64,000 bases of DNA from Varibaculum cambriense (GCF_002848005.1 NZ_PKHX01000001.1:323101-387100), one strand, 5' to 3'; shown: positions 25,894 through 35,039, counted from the stretch's first letter. Made by a program: numbers and translations. The notes: a model not told the origin generated them from the sequence alone.

Positions 25894-28373
25894 ATGAATT
25901 CAGCTAGCTTTCGGCAAGCTGTCAAACGAATCTCTTCCTTGACGTATCCAGCCAGGAACCATCCTAAAACGGCGCTATCCAAGTCGGCATATTCACTTAT
26001 TTTCTGATATGCCTCAGTGGAATTATTCGCCCCCAAGCTCCAGCCAATCTGCTTGAATCTGTTGGCAAGTTTGCTGGAATTGTTGTAGTACTCTCGCAAT
26101 GTTGCTGACAGAAGATGAGCGTTGGAGTCGTTGCCGTTTTCTAGCGTGTTAGCGATAACGATGGCATCTCCGTCACAGCAGAGATCGTCACGGTTACAGT
26201 TGTTTCCTACCGATTCCCATTTTCCCTTGTCGTTTTTCTTGTCAAGTACTAGCCCCTTCAAGCCAGGATGCTGACGGTAATCGTTACCTTGACCGATTAG
26301 AGCTGTGGCCACCTGATCCAGGTTCGCACTGGGATTCCACTCAAGCGTTTTCTGAATATTCTCCATGGCAGTAGCTAGGTCTCCAGCCCACCCAGTCCAC
26401 GCATCAGGGATAACATTCCAGTTGGTGTATCCAAGTGTTGTTGCCGCCAGATGCGCCAGATCAACCGATTCTCCGGTCTTGTCGGTCATGGATTGCCGCC
26501 AAGTGTTATCAATATAGCGATTCAAGGCAGCGATGATCTTCTTGCCTACAGCGTCCTTCTCAAGTACGCTCGCGTCAGCACTCCTGAAACTTTCGGCAGA
26601 CACGGACCAATTCACCGCAGATCCACTACCACCGTCACGCAGATAGGCTTTTGCTAAATAGTTGAGTATGCAACGCCAAGTCGGAACAGCAATCCACGTT
26701 CCCGCACCATGAGAACCCGCAACGTAGTCTTTTCCAACCTTGCCACTGGCACGAAGTTCTTCGAAGCGTTTCTCTAAATGCCAGATCAGATCAATCGGAG
26801 CCAACTTGGTGTAATCAATGCTGGTGTCGGGCCCAGCGCCACCGGCACTCGAAGGAGCAACATGATCAACTGCCGCTGCTTGTCCTGAATAGGCGACCCT
26901 GTCTAGGTCAAAACCAGCACCCTTGTAGTCACTGATTTCAGTGAACTGGTCATAGTTCCAATCGTCAGGAATAGGGAAGCCGAGGTTGCCAGAAAATCCT
27001 GTAGACATGTCCGAGACGAACGCGCTTCCAGCGTAGCCGGCTTTAATGATGCGGCTACAAATGTTACGCGAGGCGTAGATGCCTACTTTGTATCCGCCTC
27101 CCAGGCTTCCACGCACACCCTGAAAATACGGAAGAATATGACTTGTGACCTCGGGGTCGGTCGCGTCGAAATCAACTGCGAAATAGATATACGTTCCCGG
27201 AATGCCAAGTCTTTGGGCTGCTTGCCTTGCGAGCGTCGCGTGCCGAGCGCCGTTTTCCCGCGTGAAATGTCGAAGCTTGGTTGAGTACTCCTGGAAAATC
27301 GGGAAGAACTTCATCCCTCCGTTGGTGATGCGTTCAAGTTCTCCGGGGCGAATTGCTTTGAAATAGTCAGACGGATCTTTTGAATCCTGATTCGGCTCAG
27401 TCAGGTAACGCCCCACAATCTCATAGCCGTTCGCCTTAAGTAGGTTAAGTCGCTCAGCCGTAATCTCGAAGCGTGTATCGCATGCTTTGCAGGCGCGATT
27501 CGGATCACCTTTCGAGGTCAACAGGCTCATCCATGTAGTCGAGTCGACCACCCCGCTTCGTGGGAGCTGATACTTTGCTTGGAATTGCGGAACGAACGTT
27601 GACAGTGCGGTTTGTGCAGAAGGATAGATATCGGGAGAAATCCGGTTACACACTAGAGCAACCTGAGCTAGCCAAGCCCACTTCGGTAAACTTGCCGCAT
27701 TGCTGGGTGTAACTATTGTTAGACGCGCTTTGGTGCCATTGCCGAAATTACCTGTGGCTTCCGCAGGGCTAAATCCTTCAATGGCTTGCAAGACCTGAAT
27801 CAGAGCAGTGTTCATTTCCCGACCGTAGAGTCCATCGGTTGGGATGATTCCGGTATAAGCGCGATACTGTTGGTTGATTTGTTGCTGTGCTTGCCGAATC
27901 GCTGAAATGCCCCCATAAGAGCGAAGCAGGACGAATTGCTGCATTGACAACAGCGCTTTCATGACGTCGAGCGTCACAGTGGAATCTCCACCAATGCCCA
28001 TGTCGCTCTTAAGCTGTTTGATGGCCTTTCCAGTTCCGCTATAGAAGTGAGTCGTGATATCGCTGGCACCGGCAGAATATCCCTTGCACCACAAGGCGCC
28101 TTGGATAATGCCGTACACATTAGAAGTCTCCTGTGCACCGTCATCCTGCTGGCGGATGCCGTTAGGCCACCGCGACTGGAAGCGACTGATAGTTCCCGGT
28201 CCGAAATTGTTCGCCGTTGTCGTAATACCCAGCTCGATTTGCAGGGCCCGAATCAAAGCGTTGACCGTGCCCCAGCCGGTATATCCGTCCTCTACGACTG
28301 AACCGAAACCAGCCTTGCTCCTATAGGTGCGATTAAGCCATTGCTGTGTTTTTAGCACCATTTGATCTGTCAT
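25884..28373 (-). CDS. DUF1906 glycoside-hydrolase-like protein with peptidoglycan-binding repeats
   Basis: An 829-aa protein. The N-terminal 300 residues hold at least two peptidoglycan-binding_1-like repeats (KTQQWLNRTY with DGYTGWGTVNAL; QQQINQQYRAYTGIIPTDG). The DUF1906 (Rv2525c-like) TIM-barrel domain runs from about 310 to 520, starting CDTRFEITAERLNLLKANGY and including FAVDFDATDP. The last 300 residues are unassigned. No signal peptide is visible. AAGGAGG lies 4 nt before the ATG, and a 71-nt structured leader plus element I lie upstream. It is not in the lysis operon, so it may be a wall-active fitness factor or second lysin; this is inferred. Confidence 0.82.
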   Translation of the reverse strand: MTDQMVLKTQQWLNRTYRSKAGFGSVVEDGYTGWGTVNALIRALQIELGITTTANNFGPGTISRFQSRWPNGIRQQDDGAQETSNVYGIIQGALWCKGYSAGASDITTHFYSGTGKAIKQLKSDMGIGGDSTVTLDVMKALLSMQQFVLLRSYGGISAIRQAQQQINQQYRAYTGIIPTDGLYGREMNTALIQVLQAIEGFSPAEATGNFGNGTKARLTIVTPSNAASLPKWAWLAQVALVCNRISPDIYPSAQTALSTFVPQFQAKYQLPRSGVVDSTTWMSLLTSKGDPNRACKACDTRFEITAERLNLLKANGYEIVGRYLTEPNQDSKDPSDYFKAIRPGELERITNGGMKFFPIFQEYSTKLRHFTRENGARHATLARQAAQRLGIPGTYIYFAVDFDATDPEVTSHILPYFQGVRGSLGGGYKVGIYASRNICSRIIKAGYAGSAFVSDMSTGFSGNLGFPIPDDWNYDQFTEISDYKGAGFDLDRVAYSGQAAAVDHVAPSSAGGAGPDTSIDYTKLAPIDLIWHLEKRFEELRASGKVGKDYVAGSHGAGTWIAVPTWRCILNYLAKAYLRDGGSGSAVNWSVSAESFRSADASVLEKDAVGKKIIAALNRYIDNTWRQSMTDKTGESVDLAHLAATTLGYTNWNVIPDAWTGWAGDLATAMENIQKTLEWNPSANLDQVATALIGQGNDYRQHPGLKGLVLDKKNDKGKWESVGNNCNRDDLCCDGDAIVIANTLENGNDSNAHLLSATLREYYNNSSKLANRFKQIGWSLGANNSTEAYQKISEYADLDSAVLGWFLAGYVKEEIRLTACRKLAEFIYR

Positions 28374-28423
28374 GATTCCTCCTTTTTAGAAACCAGTTTG
28401 TTAACTCAAGACAGGCGAACACC

Positions 28424-28494
28424 TGCCAGGGAGGGATCCAGAACACCGGATGAGAAGCTCCGAGTTTATTGCCCTCACCTGTACGTCCCTGGCA
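28424..28494 (-). promoter_or_regulatory. Structured leader of the DUF1906 gene
   Basis: TGCCAGGGA and TCCCTGGCA are perfect 9-nt arms closing a 71-nt segment that contains the further inverted repeat ATCC-N8-GGAT. It lies about 50 nt upstream of the gene in the likely 5' UTR. I could not match it to a known riboswitch. Confidence 0.4.
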
Positions 28495-28556
28495 AACCCA
28501 AATCCGGACGGACAAAGCGCAAGAAAACCGAGCAACACTCAGCGGGATTTCACCCC

Positions 28557-28593
28557 TCACTGGCACTGCCGACAAATAACGAAGTGTTAATAC
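28557..28593 (-). repeat. Upstream element I, copy B (diverged)
   Basis: CTGCCGAC, 10 nt, GTGTTAA on the plus strand, as in the other three copies, but with a one-base insertion and changes at the CCCC end. It lies upstream of the DUF1906 gene and near the probable packaging site. Confidence 0.5.
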
Positions 28594-28781
28594 CTTGTTT
28601 GATTCGGTCTTTTTGCGCACGGTCGGCCCCGCCCGCTGACCTCTGACAAGGCATGAGAGATTCGAAGGCCCCAACCCCTCACCAGCGCCGCGAGGTTGCC
28701 CCGTGTTCGGCAAACGCCAGGCGGGTAGGCCTCTTTGAGGTTCCAGATGATCGACGCGACAGCGGCCAACGTGGGGGCTCG
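28594..28781. other. HNH-TerS side intergenic region, possible cos site
   Basis: No supported gene. The stretch is GC-rich with low-complexity G and C tracts and directly follows the HNH gene. In HK97-type phages with HNH proteins the cos site usually lies between the HNH and TerS genes. The exact site cannot be read from sequence alone. Confidence 0.3.
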
Positions 28782-29159
28782 TCAGTAGGCGTAGACCCGA
28801 GGTTGTTGCCTCCACCGGTCATCATCGAGCGCACTCTGGCGCGAGTGGCAGGGCTTGCACAGGCTTCGGAGGTTGTCGAAGTTGTGGGTGCCGCCGTGTT
28901 CGAGCGGGAGAATGTGGTGAACCTCTTGTACTGGCGTGTAGCGTCCGGCCTCTAGGCAGTCTTCGCAGAGCGGGTGGGCGGCGACGTAGGCGGCGCGAAT
29001 CCTGCGCCAACGCGCGCCGTAGCGCCGGTTAATCTTCGGATCCCGTTGATACTTCCGATACCGGGCGTCTTCTGCCTTCGCGTGCTGCTCGCAGAAACGT
29101 TCGTGGGTGAGTTCGGGACAACCAGGGTGGGAGCACGGGGAGGCGGGTTTGACTGGCAT
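28782..29159 (-). CDS. HNH endonuclease of the packaging module
   Basis: A 125-aa HNH nuclease. The core is CEDCLEAGRYTPVQEVHHI, then LEHGGTHNFDNLRSLCKPCH, with zinc Cys pairs and the catalytic His. Family members beside TerS/TerL help cos cleavage by the terminase. An extra Cys cluster (CSHPGCPELTHERFCEQH) is at the N-terminus. The ATG at 29159 has GGAAGGAG 6 nt upstream. Confidence 0.9.
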   Translation of the reverse strand: MPVKPASPCSHPGCPELTHERFCEQHAKAEDARYRKYQRDPKINRRYGARWRRIRAAYVAAHPLCEDCLEAGRYTPVQEVHHILPLEHGGTHNFDNLRSLCKPCHSRQSALDDDRWRQQPRVYAY

Positions 29160-29183
29160 CGCTGGCTCCTTCCCGAACATGGT

Positions 29184-29219
29184 GAAGCCCCAAGTTCCCG
29201 TGTGGGTTCTTGGGGCTTC
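29184..29219. terminator. Inverted repeat downstream of the RinA-like gene
   Basis: GAAGCCCCAAG and CTTGGGGCTTC form a perfect 11-bp stem with a 14-nt loop between the activator and HNH genes. No long T-tract follows on the minus strand, so it may act as an RNA processing or pausing site. Confidence 0.5.
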
Positions 29220-29295
29220 TCCTAGTTTTCAACCACTTACATGTTCTCACACCGATATGCGGTTTTCTATCGCATGTTTCGGATACCCGCTAACG

Positions 29296-29754
29296 CTAGA
29301 GCTGTCCATACAAGGCGGTGGCGAACCTGTCGAGAGCCCGGTTCTTGCGCCGATAGACCGTGTCACGCTCGACGTAGAAATGATCGGCGATCATCGACAC
29401 CTTCTCATCTTGCGTCCCCTCGCTGAGGAAGAAGCCTTCGAGGATGAAGCGGTCGTCTTCAGCGATGACTTCCCACGCAGGCAAGAACCAGTCCATGTAC
29501 TGGCGAGCCTGCAGGTAGCGAGCCTTGTACGCATCTATTCGCTCAATGCTCGCCACGATCCGATTCTCCGAAGCGTGCAGGTCGCCCGAGGGTGGTGTGC
29601 CGTCCATGCGTGGGGATGCGGGGCTTGCCGCGTCAGCATAAGCCGCCTTGATCTGCTCATCGGTACTCTCGATGATCTGTTCCATCACCGCATAATCCTG
29701 CAGAGCGGCGATCGCGGCTTTCCTTGTGTCGAGGTATTTCGTCATCACATGCAT
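29296..29754 (-). CDS. RinA/DUF1492-like late transcription activator
   Basis: A 152-aa protein whose C-terminal region (DEKVSMIADHFYVERDTVYRR) is a sigma-70 region 4-like helix-turn-helix. Small proteins of this kind sit just before the packaging genes in many Gram-positive phages and switch on late transcription. AAAGGA lies 8 nt before the ATG. It overlaps the end of the SNF2 gene. The target promoter is unknown; element I or II would be candidates. Confidence 0.72.
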   Translation of the reverse strand: MHVMTKYLDTRKAAIAALQDYAVMEQIIESTDEQIKAAYADAASPASPRMDGTPPSGDLHASENRIVASIERIDAYKARYLQARQYMDWFLPAWEVIAEDDRFILEGFFLSEGTQDEKVSMIADHFYVERDTVYRRKNRALDRFATALYGQL

Positions 29755-31121
29755 GAGCGTGTCCTTTCAGTGGTTGTGTGTATTTCTTGTGCGACCGCGT
29801 CAATCAACGCAGCCTGAGTAGCGTCTTTCGCATCAAGAGCTTTGAGAACGGCTTCATCGAGCGTCCCCTCGGTAACGAGGTGGATGATGGTGACCGGCTC
29901 TAACTGTCCTTGCCGATAAAGCCGTGCGTTGGTCTGCTGGTAAAGCTCCAGGCTCCACGTCAACGAGAACCACACCAGCAGATGCCCACCTGCCTGCAGG
30001 TTCAGTCCATGACCGGCCGATGCGGGGTGAATCAGCCCAAGCGCAATCTCGCCCCTGTTCCACGCCTCGATATCGGCCGAGGTTTTCAGTTCGCGAGCCT
30101 GCGGGAAGCGGGCGGTGATGCGTTCGCGGTCGTGAGTGAACCAATACGCCACCAATAACGGGCTGCCGTTGGCTGCCTCGTAGAGGTCTTCGAGAGCGTC
30201 GAGCTTCCGCTCATGAACCGAAGCCCAGTTACCCTCGCCGGTGTAGATCGCGCCCGACGCTAACTGCAGGAGCTTGCCCGACAACGCAGCGGCATTCGCG
30301 GCATCGATTGCCGCCTCACCGAGGTCGAGGACAAGATCAGATTTCAACTGCTCATAGACGCGCCGTTCTTTCGGCTCCAACGTCACGGGCATCGTCGTGA
30401 CCGTCAATTTTGGTAATTGCAGGTGGTCGGTGGTGCGCATCGACAACGTCATATCCGAGATCGCGCCGTAGATCTCGTCCTCAGCACCCACGCGTGGCTT
30501 ATAGGTGAACACCTGCATCCCGTTCCTTTTGTCGGGCACGAACCAGCGCTCGCGGTAACGAGTAATGAAACGACCCAAACGCTCGCCGCCGTCGAGGAGC
30601 CGGAACTGCGCCCACACATCCATCAGTCCATTCGCTGCAGGCGTACCGGTGAGCCCGACCCAGCGCTTAACGTGCGGTCGCATTTTCACCAATGCCGTGA
30701 ACCGTTTCGCCCGGTGGTTTTTGAAGCTGGAGAGTTCGTCGATGACGACCATGTCGAACGGCCAGCTACCTCCCATCTGGTTCACGAGCCATGGGATGTT
30801 TTCACGGTTGATGATGGTCACCATCGCAGACTGAGCTAACGCGTCCAGCCGGTCTTGCTTGGTTCCAACAGCGACCGCGACCGTCAAACCTCGCAGGTGA
30901 TCCCACTTCGCGATTTCTGCAGGCCAGGTATCGCGGGCTACCCGCAGTGGTGCGATGACGAGAACGCGGTGGATGGTGAAGTAGTCGAGCATGAGCTGCC
31001 AGATCGCCGTCAACGTGATCACCGATTTGCCCAAACCCATCCCAAGGAAGATTGCGGCCTCGTGGTGGTCGATGATGAACTGGGTCGCCTGGCGTTGGTA
31101 GTTATGCGGCTGATAGTGCAT
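29745..31121 (-). CDS. SNF2-type DEAD/DEAH helicase
   Basis: A 458-aa superfamily 2 helicase. Motif I is FLGMGLGKSVIT (about 25-36), motif II is VIDELSSF, motif III is GLTGTPAANG, and motif VI is QTNARLYRQGQ. It remodels DNA-protein complexes or forks during phage replication or recombination. The ATG at 31121 has AGGAGG 6 nt upstream. It overlaps the VRR-NUC gene by 20 nt; this pairing is common in Gram-positive phages. Confidence 0.93.
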   Translation of the reverse strand: MHYQPHNYQRQATQFIIDHHEAAIFLGMGLGKSVITLTAIWQLMLDYFTIHRVLVIAPLRVARDTWPAEIAKWDHLRGLTVAVAVGTKQDRLDALAQSAMVTIINRENIPWLVNQMGGSWPFDMVVIDELSSFKNHRAKRFTALVKMRPHVKRWVGLTGTPAANGLMDVWAQFRLLDGGERLGRFITRYRERWFVPDKRNGMQVFTYKPRVGAEDEIYGAISDMTLSMRTTDHLQLPKLTVTTMPVTLEPKERRVYEQLKSDLVLDLGEAAIDAANAAALSGKLLQLASGAIYTGEGNWASVHERKLDALEDLYEAANGSPLLVAYWFTHDRERITARFPQARELKTSADIEAWNRGEIALGLIHPASAGHGLNLQAGGHLLVWFSLTWSLELYQQTNARLYRQGQLEPVTIIHLVTEGTLDEAVLKALDAKDATQAALIDAVAQEIHTTTERTRSCM

Positions 31122-31380
31122 CAAGCACCTCCTGTATGCCGTCAATCGAATCAACAACCAGAGCGGTGAAACCTTGCTGGCGGAGTTGGTTCATCCGGCG
31201 CACCTGGATTGGCCTGGGTTGTTTACCTGGTGCTTTGAGCTCAACGAAAACTACGCGGTTTCTCATCAGGCATATCCGGTCAGGTACACCCGTGGTTCCA
31301 GGGCAGACAAGCTTCCAGCACAAGCCGCCAGAGGCTTCAATGGCTTTCTTCAGTTGGTGTTCTATGGTTCGTTCGTTCAT
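31102..31380 (-). CDS. VRR-NUC domain nuclease
   Basis: A 92-aa stand-alone VRR-NUC protein. The active-site pattern is GVPDRICL followed by FVELKAPGKQP (PD-ExK). Relatives cut branched DNA such as Holliday junctions. AAGGAG lies 5 nt before the ATG. It is followed, with overlap, by the SNF2 helicase, so the two probably act together. Confidence 0.93.
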   Translation of the reverse strand: MNERTIEHQLKKAIEASGGLCWKLVCPGTTGVPDRICLMRNRVVFVELKAPGKQPRPIQVRRMNQLRQQGFTALVVDSIDGIQEVLDALSAA

Positions 31381-31406
31381 GGTCACTCCTTGAGTTCACT
31401 TTTAGG

Positions 31407-31509
31407 GGTGACGGCATGTGACGAGTCGTTCCTAACCTTTTATATAGAGAAAAACACCATGTAATTTCACATGCGTAAGGTAGGGAATGGCTCGTCACAG
31501 CTCGTCACC
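31407..31509. repeat. Nested inverted repeat after the primase gene, possible replication origin
   Basis: GGTGACG and GTGACGAG on the left face CTCGTCAC and CTCGTCACC on the right. A further imperfect arm extends inward, and a small CATGT/ACATG stem sits in the AT-rich centre. It lies between the primase/helicase and VRR-NUC genes. Iterated GTGACG sites around an AT-rich core fit a phage origin bound by the adjacent primase/helicase, or a strong processing structure. Confidence 0.45.
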
Positions 31510-31515
31510 ATGGGG

Positions 31516-33777
31516 TTAGTTGCCGAACTCGGATGCGATCGCGAGCCCGTAGACGTACATGCCGTGCTTGGTCTTTTTCCGCACGAATCCGGCTTGTTCG
31601 ACCGCAGCGTTGAAGTCGACCATCGGGCGCGCCCATCCTGAGGTGTTTTGCGCCCACGCCCGATACGTCTGATAGAGGTCACCAGCCCTCTCCGATAAGC
31701 CATCCTCGACGTCGCATGAGTCCTCAAGGAACTGCGAGAACCAGTCGTTATCCTCCTTATATGCTTGCGAGGCTTGAACCACCTGAGGCGGGGCTTTGAG
31801 CTTGTAGCCCTCGGCGTGGATGAGGCGCGCGCCCTCCATAATCCACGTAAGGATTGCTCCGCCCGCGTTTTCGAACAGGTGGTCGGCGTAGTTCTTCACG
31901 TCCGTATCACCTTCGATGGTGGCGTTAAACGGGATGACGATGAGCCTGCGCCAGATGCCTGCGTCCATGGCTCCCACACGCGGCAGGTGATTCGTGTAGA
32001 GCACGAGGGTGTGGGAGGGGGTGAAGGCGAAGGGGTCCTTGAACTTTTTCTCTGCCGAGATCTGATCGGTCGAGGCAAGCTGTTTGACGTTCGAGGTTGA
32101 TAGGCGCATGCCTTCTTCGGTTTCAGCCGCGATCAAGAGACGTTTGCCTCTGGCTTCGGCGAGTTCGGGTTTGACGTTGCGGCGCACCCCGACTGTGAGC
32201 GCGTCGGCTGAGATCGTGCCCGAATACGTCCCCAACACGCGGGCGATGGTGTTCCAGAAGGTGGATTTGCCGTTTCGTCCGTCCCCGTAGGCGATGATGA
32301 GGGCTTCGACGAAGACTTGCCCGATAGCCGCCAGGCCGACAATGCGCTGCACGTAACCAATCAACTCAGGATCTCCTTGGAAGAAGACGTCAAGCGCGTC
32401 GGCCCAGATCTGTGCACCCTCATCGTTGGGGCTGACAGCGGTCTGCTTAGTCAGCAGATCGGCGGGATTGTGCTCGTGGCTACTACTGTCGCGTAGATCC
32501 CATGTGCCTGCCGGGGTGTTGAGCTGGTAGGGGTCGACGTCGAGGTCGCGGACACGTACCTGCAAGATCGGCCCGGCTTCTTTTAACGTGGCCGTGATAT
32601 TGCGTGACAAACGCCTGGAGAGAACGAACTTGTGGTAGTTCTTTGCCTCATCCCACGCCCGGAACGCGGTCGCTTGCACAGGCGTGAGCTTGGCGATGCC
32701 GCGTGCTTTCGACGAGGCGGAGGCCATCACGATATCTGCGCCGGTTGCTGTCATGGTCTCCCACGTGGACGCGATCAGGCGGTCGGCTTCCTCGAGCTGG
32801 CGGGAGGTCAGTTCTTGAACGACGCCTTGTGCGGATAAGTCGTTCTCGTCCCACACGCCATGGTCGTAGACGAGCCACTTGGTGGCGAGCGAGTAGCGGA
32901 TCTTGTTCGCGTATTCGCCAGCTAATGTGTCTGCCTGACCGACATCGGAAAAATCATCCGGACGAAGCCCCGCCAATGCCTCATAAGCCTCTGGCGGCAG
33001 ATAGCCTGGATCAGCAGCGACCTTCGAAGCGAACCTGCACGCGCTATTCCAGATCGCCTGTAATTCGCCCTCGCTGAGCGGTGGTTCGCAAAGGTTGGCT
33101 TTGCGATCGAAGAGGTCTCGGGCTTGGTCGGTATCGCCGTAGCGGATGAGGACCCTGCCTGCGAAGCGCGACAACGTAGCGTTGCGCGAGCCTTCACCAA
33201 TCACGAGTGTGGAGGCATCAAATGCGGCGAACACGTCGATCTCGTCAGCCGCATCGAGCCACGCGTCGAGGAGCTGGTCGCCCTCATGCGCCGTCACCAC
33301 AGCGTTCGACGCCCCGTAGATGAAGCGTCCTGCGTCAAGAGCGTTGCGGTCGAAGAAAGCAAACCGCGACGCGAGGCGGTGTTTCAATCCTGCGTATTCG
33401 TCTGCGCCTTGTACTTCTCGGATTGGGAAATAAACGTGGAAACGCGGCCGCGCAGACAACACACCCTTCGCCTTCATGTGATTACGAGACGTGGCGGTCA
33501 TGAACTCCACACCCGCCATCAACTCGCCGAGCTTTTCTGGTGTGATCCAGTCGGTTTGGGTTTCTGTATGGTCGTTGTCGATATCCATCACCACGCAGTC
33601 CGAGGCTATGAAGGCTGCAGTTGAGCGGCGATCATTCGCATAGGTTGCGGCTACGTGATCGAAGCCCGCGACTGCCGATAGCAAGGCCGCGTCAGTAACC
33701 CGGTGCCTGTTTGGGTAGTGGTTATTGTTCTGCACGCCGGTAACCGTGGCAGCAAACAGAGTGAAGGGCGTGGTCAT
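31516..33777 (-). CDS. Phage primase/SF3 helicase (D5/VapE-like)
   Basis: A 753-aa two-part replication protein. The N-terminal half resembles archaeo-eukaryotic primases, with VVMDIDND and RPRFHVYFPI. The C-terminal half is a D5/P4-type SF3 helicase with Walker A YGDGRNGKSTFW (about residue 495-507) and TNHLPRVGAMDAGIWRRL as the sensor region. It should open the phage origin and prime synthesis for the phage DNA polymerase. GGAGG lies 7 nt before the ATG. Confidence 0.92.
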   Translation of the reverse strand: MTTPFTLFAATVTGVQNNNHYPNRHRVTDAALLSAVAGFDHVAATYANDRRSTAAFIASDCVVMDIDNDHTETQTDWITPEKLGELMAGVEFMTATSRNHMKAKGVLSARPRFHVYFPIREVQGADEYAGLKHRLASRFAFFDRNALDAGRFIYGASNAVVTAHEGDQLLDAWLDAADEIDVFAAFDASTLVIGEGSRNATLSRFAGRVLIRYGDTDQARDLFDRKANLCEPPLSEGELQAIWNSACRFASKVAADPGYLPPEAYEALAGLRPDDFSDVGQADTLAGEYANKIRYSLATKWLVYDHGVWDENDLSAQGVVQELTSRQLEEADRLIASTWETMTATGADIVMASASSKARGIAKLTPVQATAFRAWDEAKNYHKFVLSRRLSRNITATLKEAGPILQVRVRDLDVDPYQLNTPAGTWDLRDSSSHEHNPADLLTKQTAVSPNDEGAQIWADALDVFFQGDPELIGYVQRIVGLAAIGQVFVEALIIAYGDGRNGKSTFWNTIARVLGTYSGTISADALTVGVRRNVKPELAEARGKRLLIAAETEEGMRLSTSNVKQLASTDQISAEKKFKDPFAFTPSHTLVLYTNHLPRVGAMDAGIWRRLIVIPFNATIEGDTDVKNYADHLFENAGGAILTWIMEGARLIHAEGYKLKAPPQVVQASQAYKEDNDWFSQFLEDSCDVEDGLSERAGDLYQTYRAWAQNTSGWARPMVDFNAAVEQAGFVRKKTKHGMYVYGLAIASEFGN

Positions 33778-34211
33778 GGGGTGACCTCCTTGAAATCAGA
33801 ATCGAAATACTTAATCGGCAACTCGAGGTCTCGCGCCCACCCGATCTCCAGGCGCATACCAAGGCTCACGTGACCTACGTATGCCCACAGCGCTTCGCAC
33901 TTGGCGAGCAACACCCTGTTGAAAAACATCGCCAGCTCCCGCTGATCAGGGTCTGCGTCGTCCATGAACTGCGGATAGTGCAGATGCGGGGCGAACGGGA
34001 TCTTGCCTGCCGCTACTGCGAGCTCGCAGAATTGGCGGGCGAGCTCAACGTTCGCTTGCACGTCGCCCGAATGCGGTGAGCAGATATAAACCAAGGGCCG
34101 GTAGCCGAACTGTTCGCGCTGCAGCTTTTTGAGGGCGTGGTAGCTCGTCAGATCGAGGTAGCCTTCGGTGTTCTTTTTCGAGAATCCGATATCGAGTGTC
34201 GTGGCGGTCAT
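33774..34211 (-). CDS. DUF4406/nucleoside deoxyribosyltransferase-like protein
   Basis: A 145-aa protein of the Rossmann-like fold seen in nucleoside 2-deoxyribosyltransferases. Family features are LVYICSPHSGDVQANVELA, PFAPHLHYPQFM and a late GMRLEIGWARDL. Phage homologues are common beside primases; activity is unproven. It overlaps both neighbours by 4 nt, so it is part of the replication operon. Confidence 0.78.
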   Translation of the reverse strand: MTATTLDIGFSKKNTEGYLDLTSYHALKKLQREQFGYRPLVYICSPHSGDVQANVELARQFCELAVAAGKIPFAPHLHYPQFMDDADPDQRELAMFFNRVLLAKCEALWAYVGHVSLGMRLEIGWARDLELPIKYFDSDFKEVTP

Positions 34212-34972
34212 GCTTGCACCTGACCTTCACGCTCAATGACCGGGAGGATGCCGAGCTTGTTCTTGAGCAGGTCGTAGATGAACAGGCGGCCCTTTTGCGT
34301 CCAGTACATGTGGGTGCGGGTCTGTCCTTCGCCGTATTCGTGGGTCTTGGACTGGGTGTATCCCTGCTCGGCGTACTTCGCGTAGAGGAACCACCGGCCA
34401 GACTGATGGAACTGCACGTGAGCATCACGCAGAATGCGGTTGAGCTTCTTCGCGGAAAGTCCGTAGTCCTTCGCAATCGCCGTCGTCGTCAACAACGAAT
34501 CGGACTGCAGCACGAGGTCGTAGTACGAGACTTTCGGTGCCGCCTCCAACAGGGATTGCTCTGCTGCCAGGCGCTTGGCTCGCTCGGCACGCAGCGTGGC
34601 GATGGCATGCTCGAGGAACTCATCGTCAGCGAGGAGTTCGTCGTATGCGTACATGCCGTGGCGGCGAATCGTCGGCAACACCTCATCGAACACCCAGGCT
34701 TCGAATTTCTGTGCTGCCGGGAGCTTTGAGGAGATGATGAGGCGGTAGAGGTCGCCTTCGGTAATGAAGCGGACCTGCTGGAGTCCGCCAGCGGTCTCAA
34801 GGGGGTGGTAATTTGCCACCCCCTTGCAGTGCAGCTTCACCGCGTTCGTCGGATCCTGGTAGCCGAGCGCGGTGGCGACGTCCTTGCCGCAGAAAAGGAT
34901 CTGACCATCAGTGGTGATGGTGCGAATGGTGCCGAACACGTCGTTGGTAAATGTTTGAATCTGGTTTCCCAT
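34208..34972 (-). CDS. Phage antirepressor (Bro-N and KilAC domains)
   Basis: A 254-aa antirepressor. The Bro-N domain covers residues 1-100 (ILFCGKDVATALGYQDP, AQKFEAWVFDEVLPTIRRHG). The KilAC domain follows near 135-245, with a predicted helix-turn-helix in TTAIAKDYGLSAKKLN. Such proteins counter the prophage repressor at induction. No repressor gene is recognised in this window. The ATG at 34972 has AAGGA upstream. Element I lies about 70 nt upstream, and the gene contains an internal hairpin. Confidence 0.9.
   Translation of the reverse strand: MGNQIQTFTNDVFGTIRTITTDGQILFCGKDVATALGYQDPTNAVKLHCKGVANYHPLETAGGLQQVRFITEGDLYRLIISSKLPAAQKFEAWVFDEVLPTIRRHGMYAYDELLADDEFLEHAIATLRAERAKRLAAEQSLLEAAPKVSYYDLVLQSDSLLTTTAIAKDYGLSAKKLNRILRDAHVQFHQSGRWFLYAKYAEQGYTQSKTHEYGEGQTRTHMYWTQKGRLFIYDLLKNKLGILPVIEREGQVQA
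34799..34825. other. Perfect hairpin inside the antirepressor gene
   Basis: AAGGGGGTGG and CCACCCCCTT form a 10-bp perfect stem with a 7-nt loop within the Bro-N coding region. It could affect translation or be a protein binding site. Confidence 0.5.
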
Positions 34973-35039
34973 GGCGGGGTTCCTTCCCGAGACCCCGTCG
35001 AGAAAAAGTCGTGCCGGTCGACACAAGGAGTTAAGGGCC

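Noticed and set aside
28587..28769. Minus-strand 60-codon frame after the HNH gene
   Set aside because: TTG start without a ribosome binding site, low-complexity sequence, and a place where the packaging site is expected.
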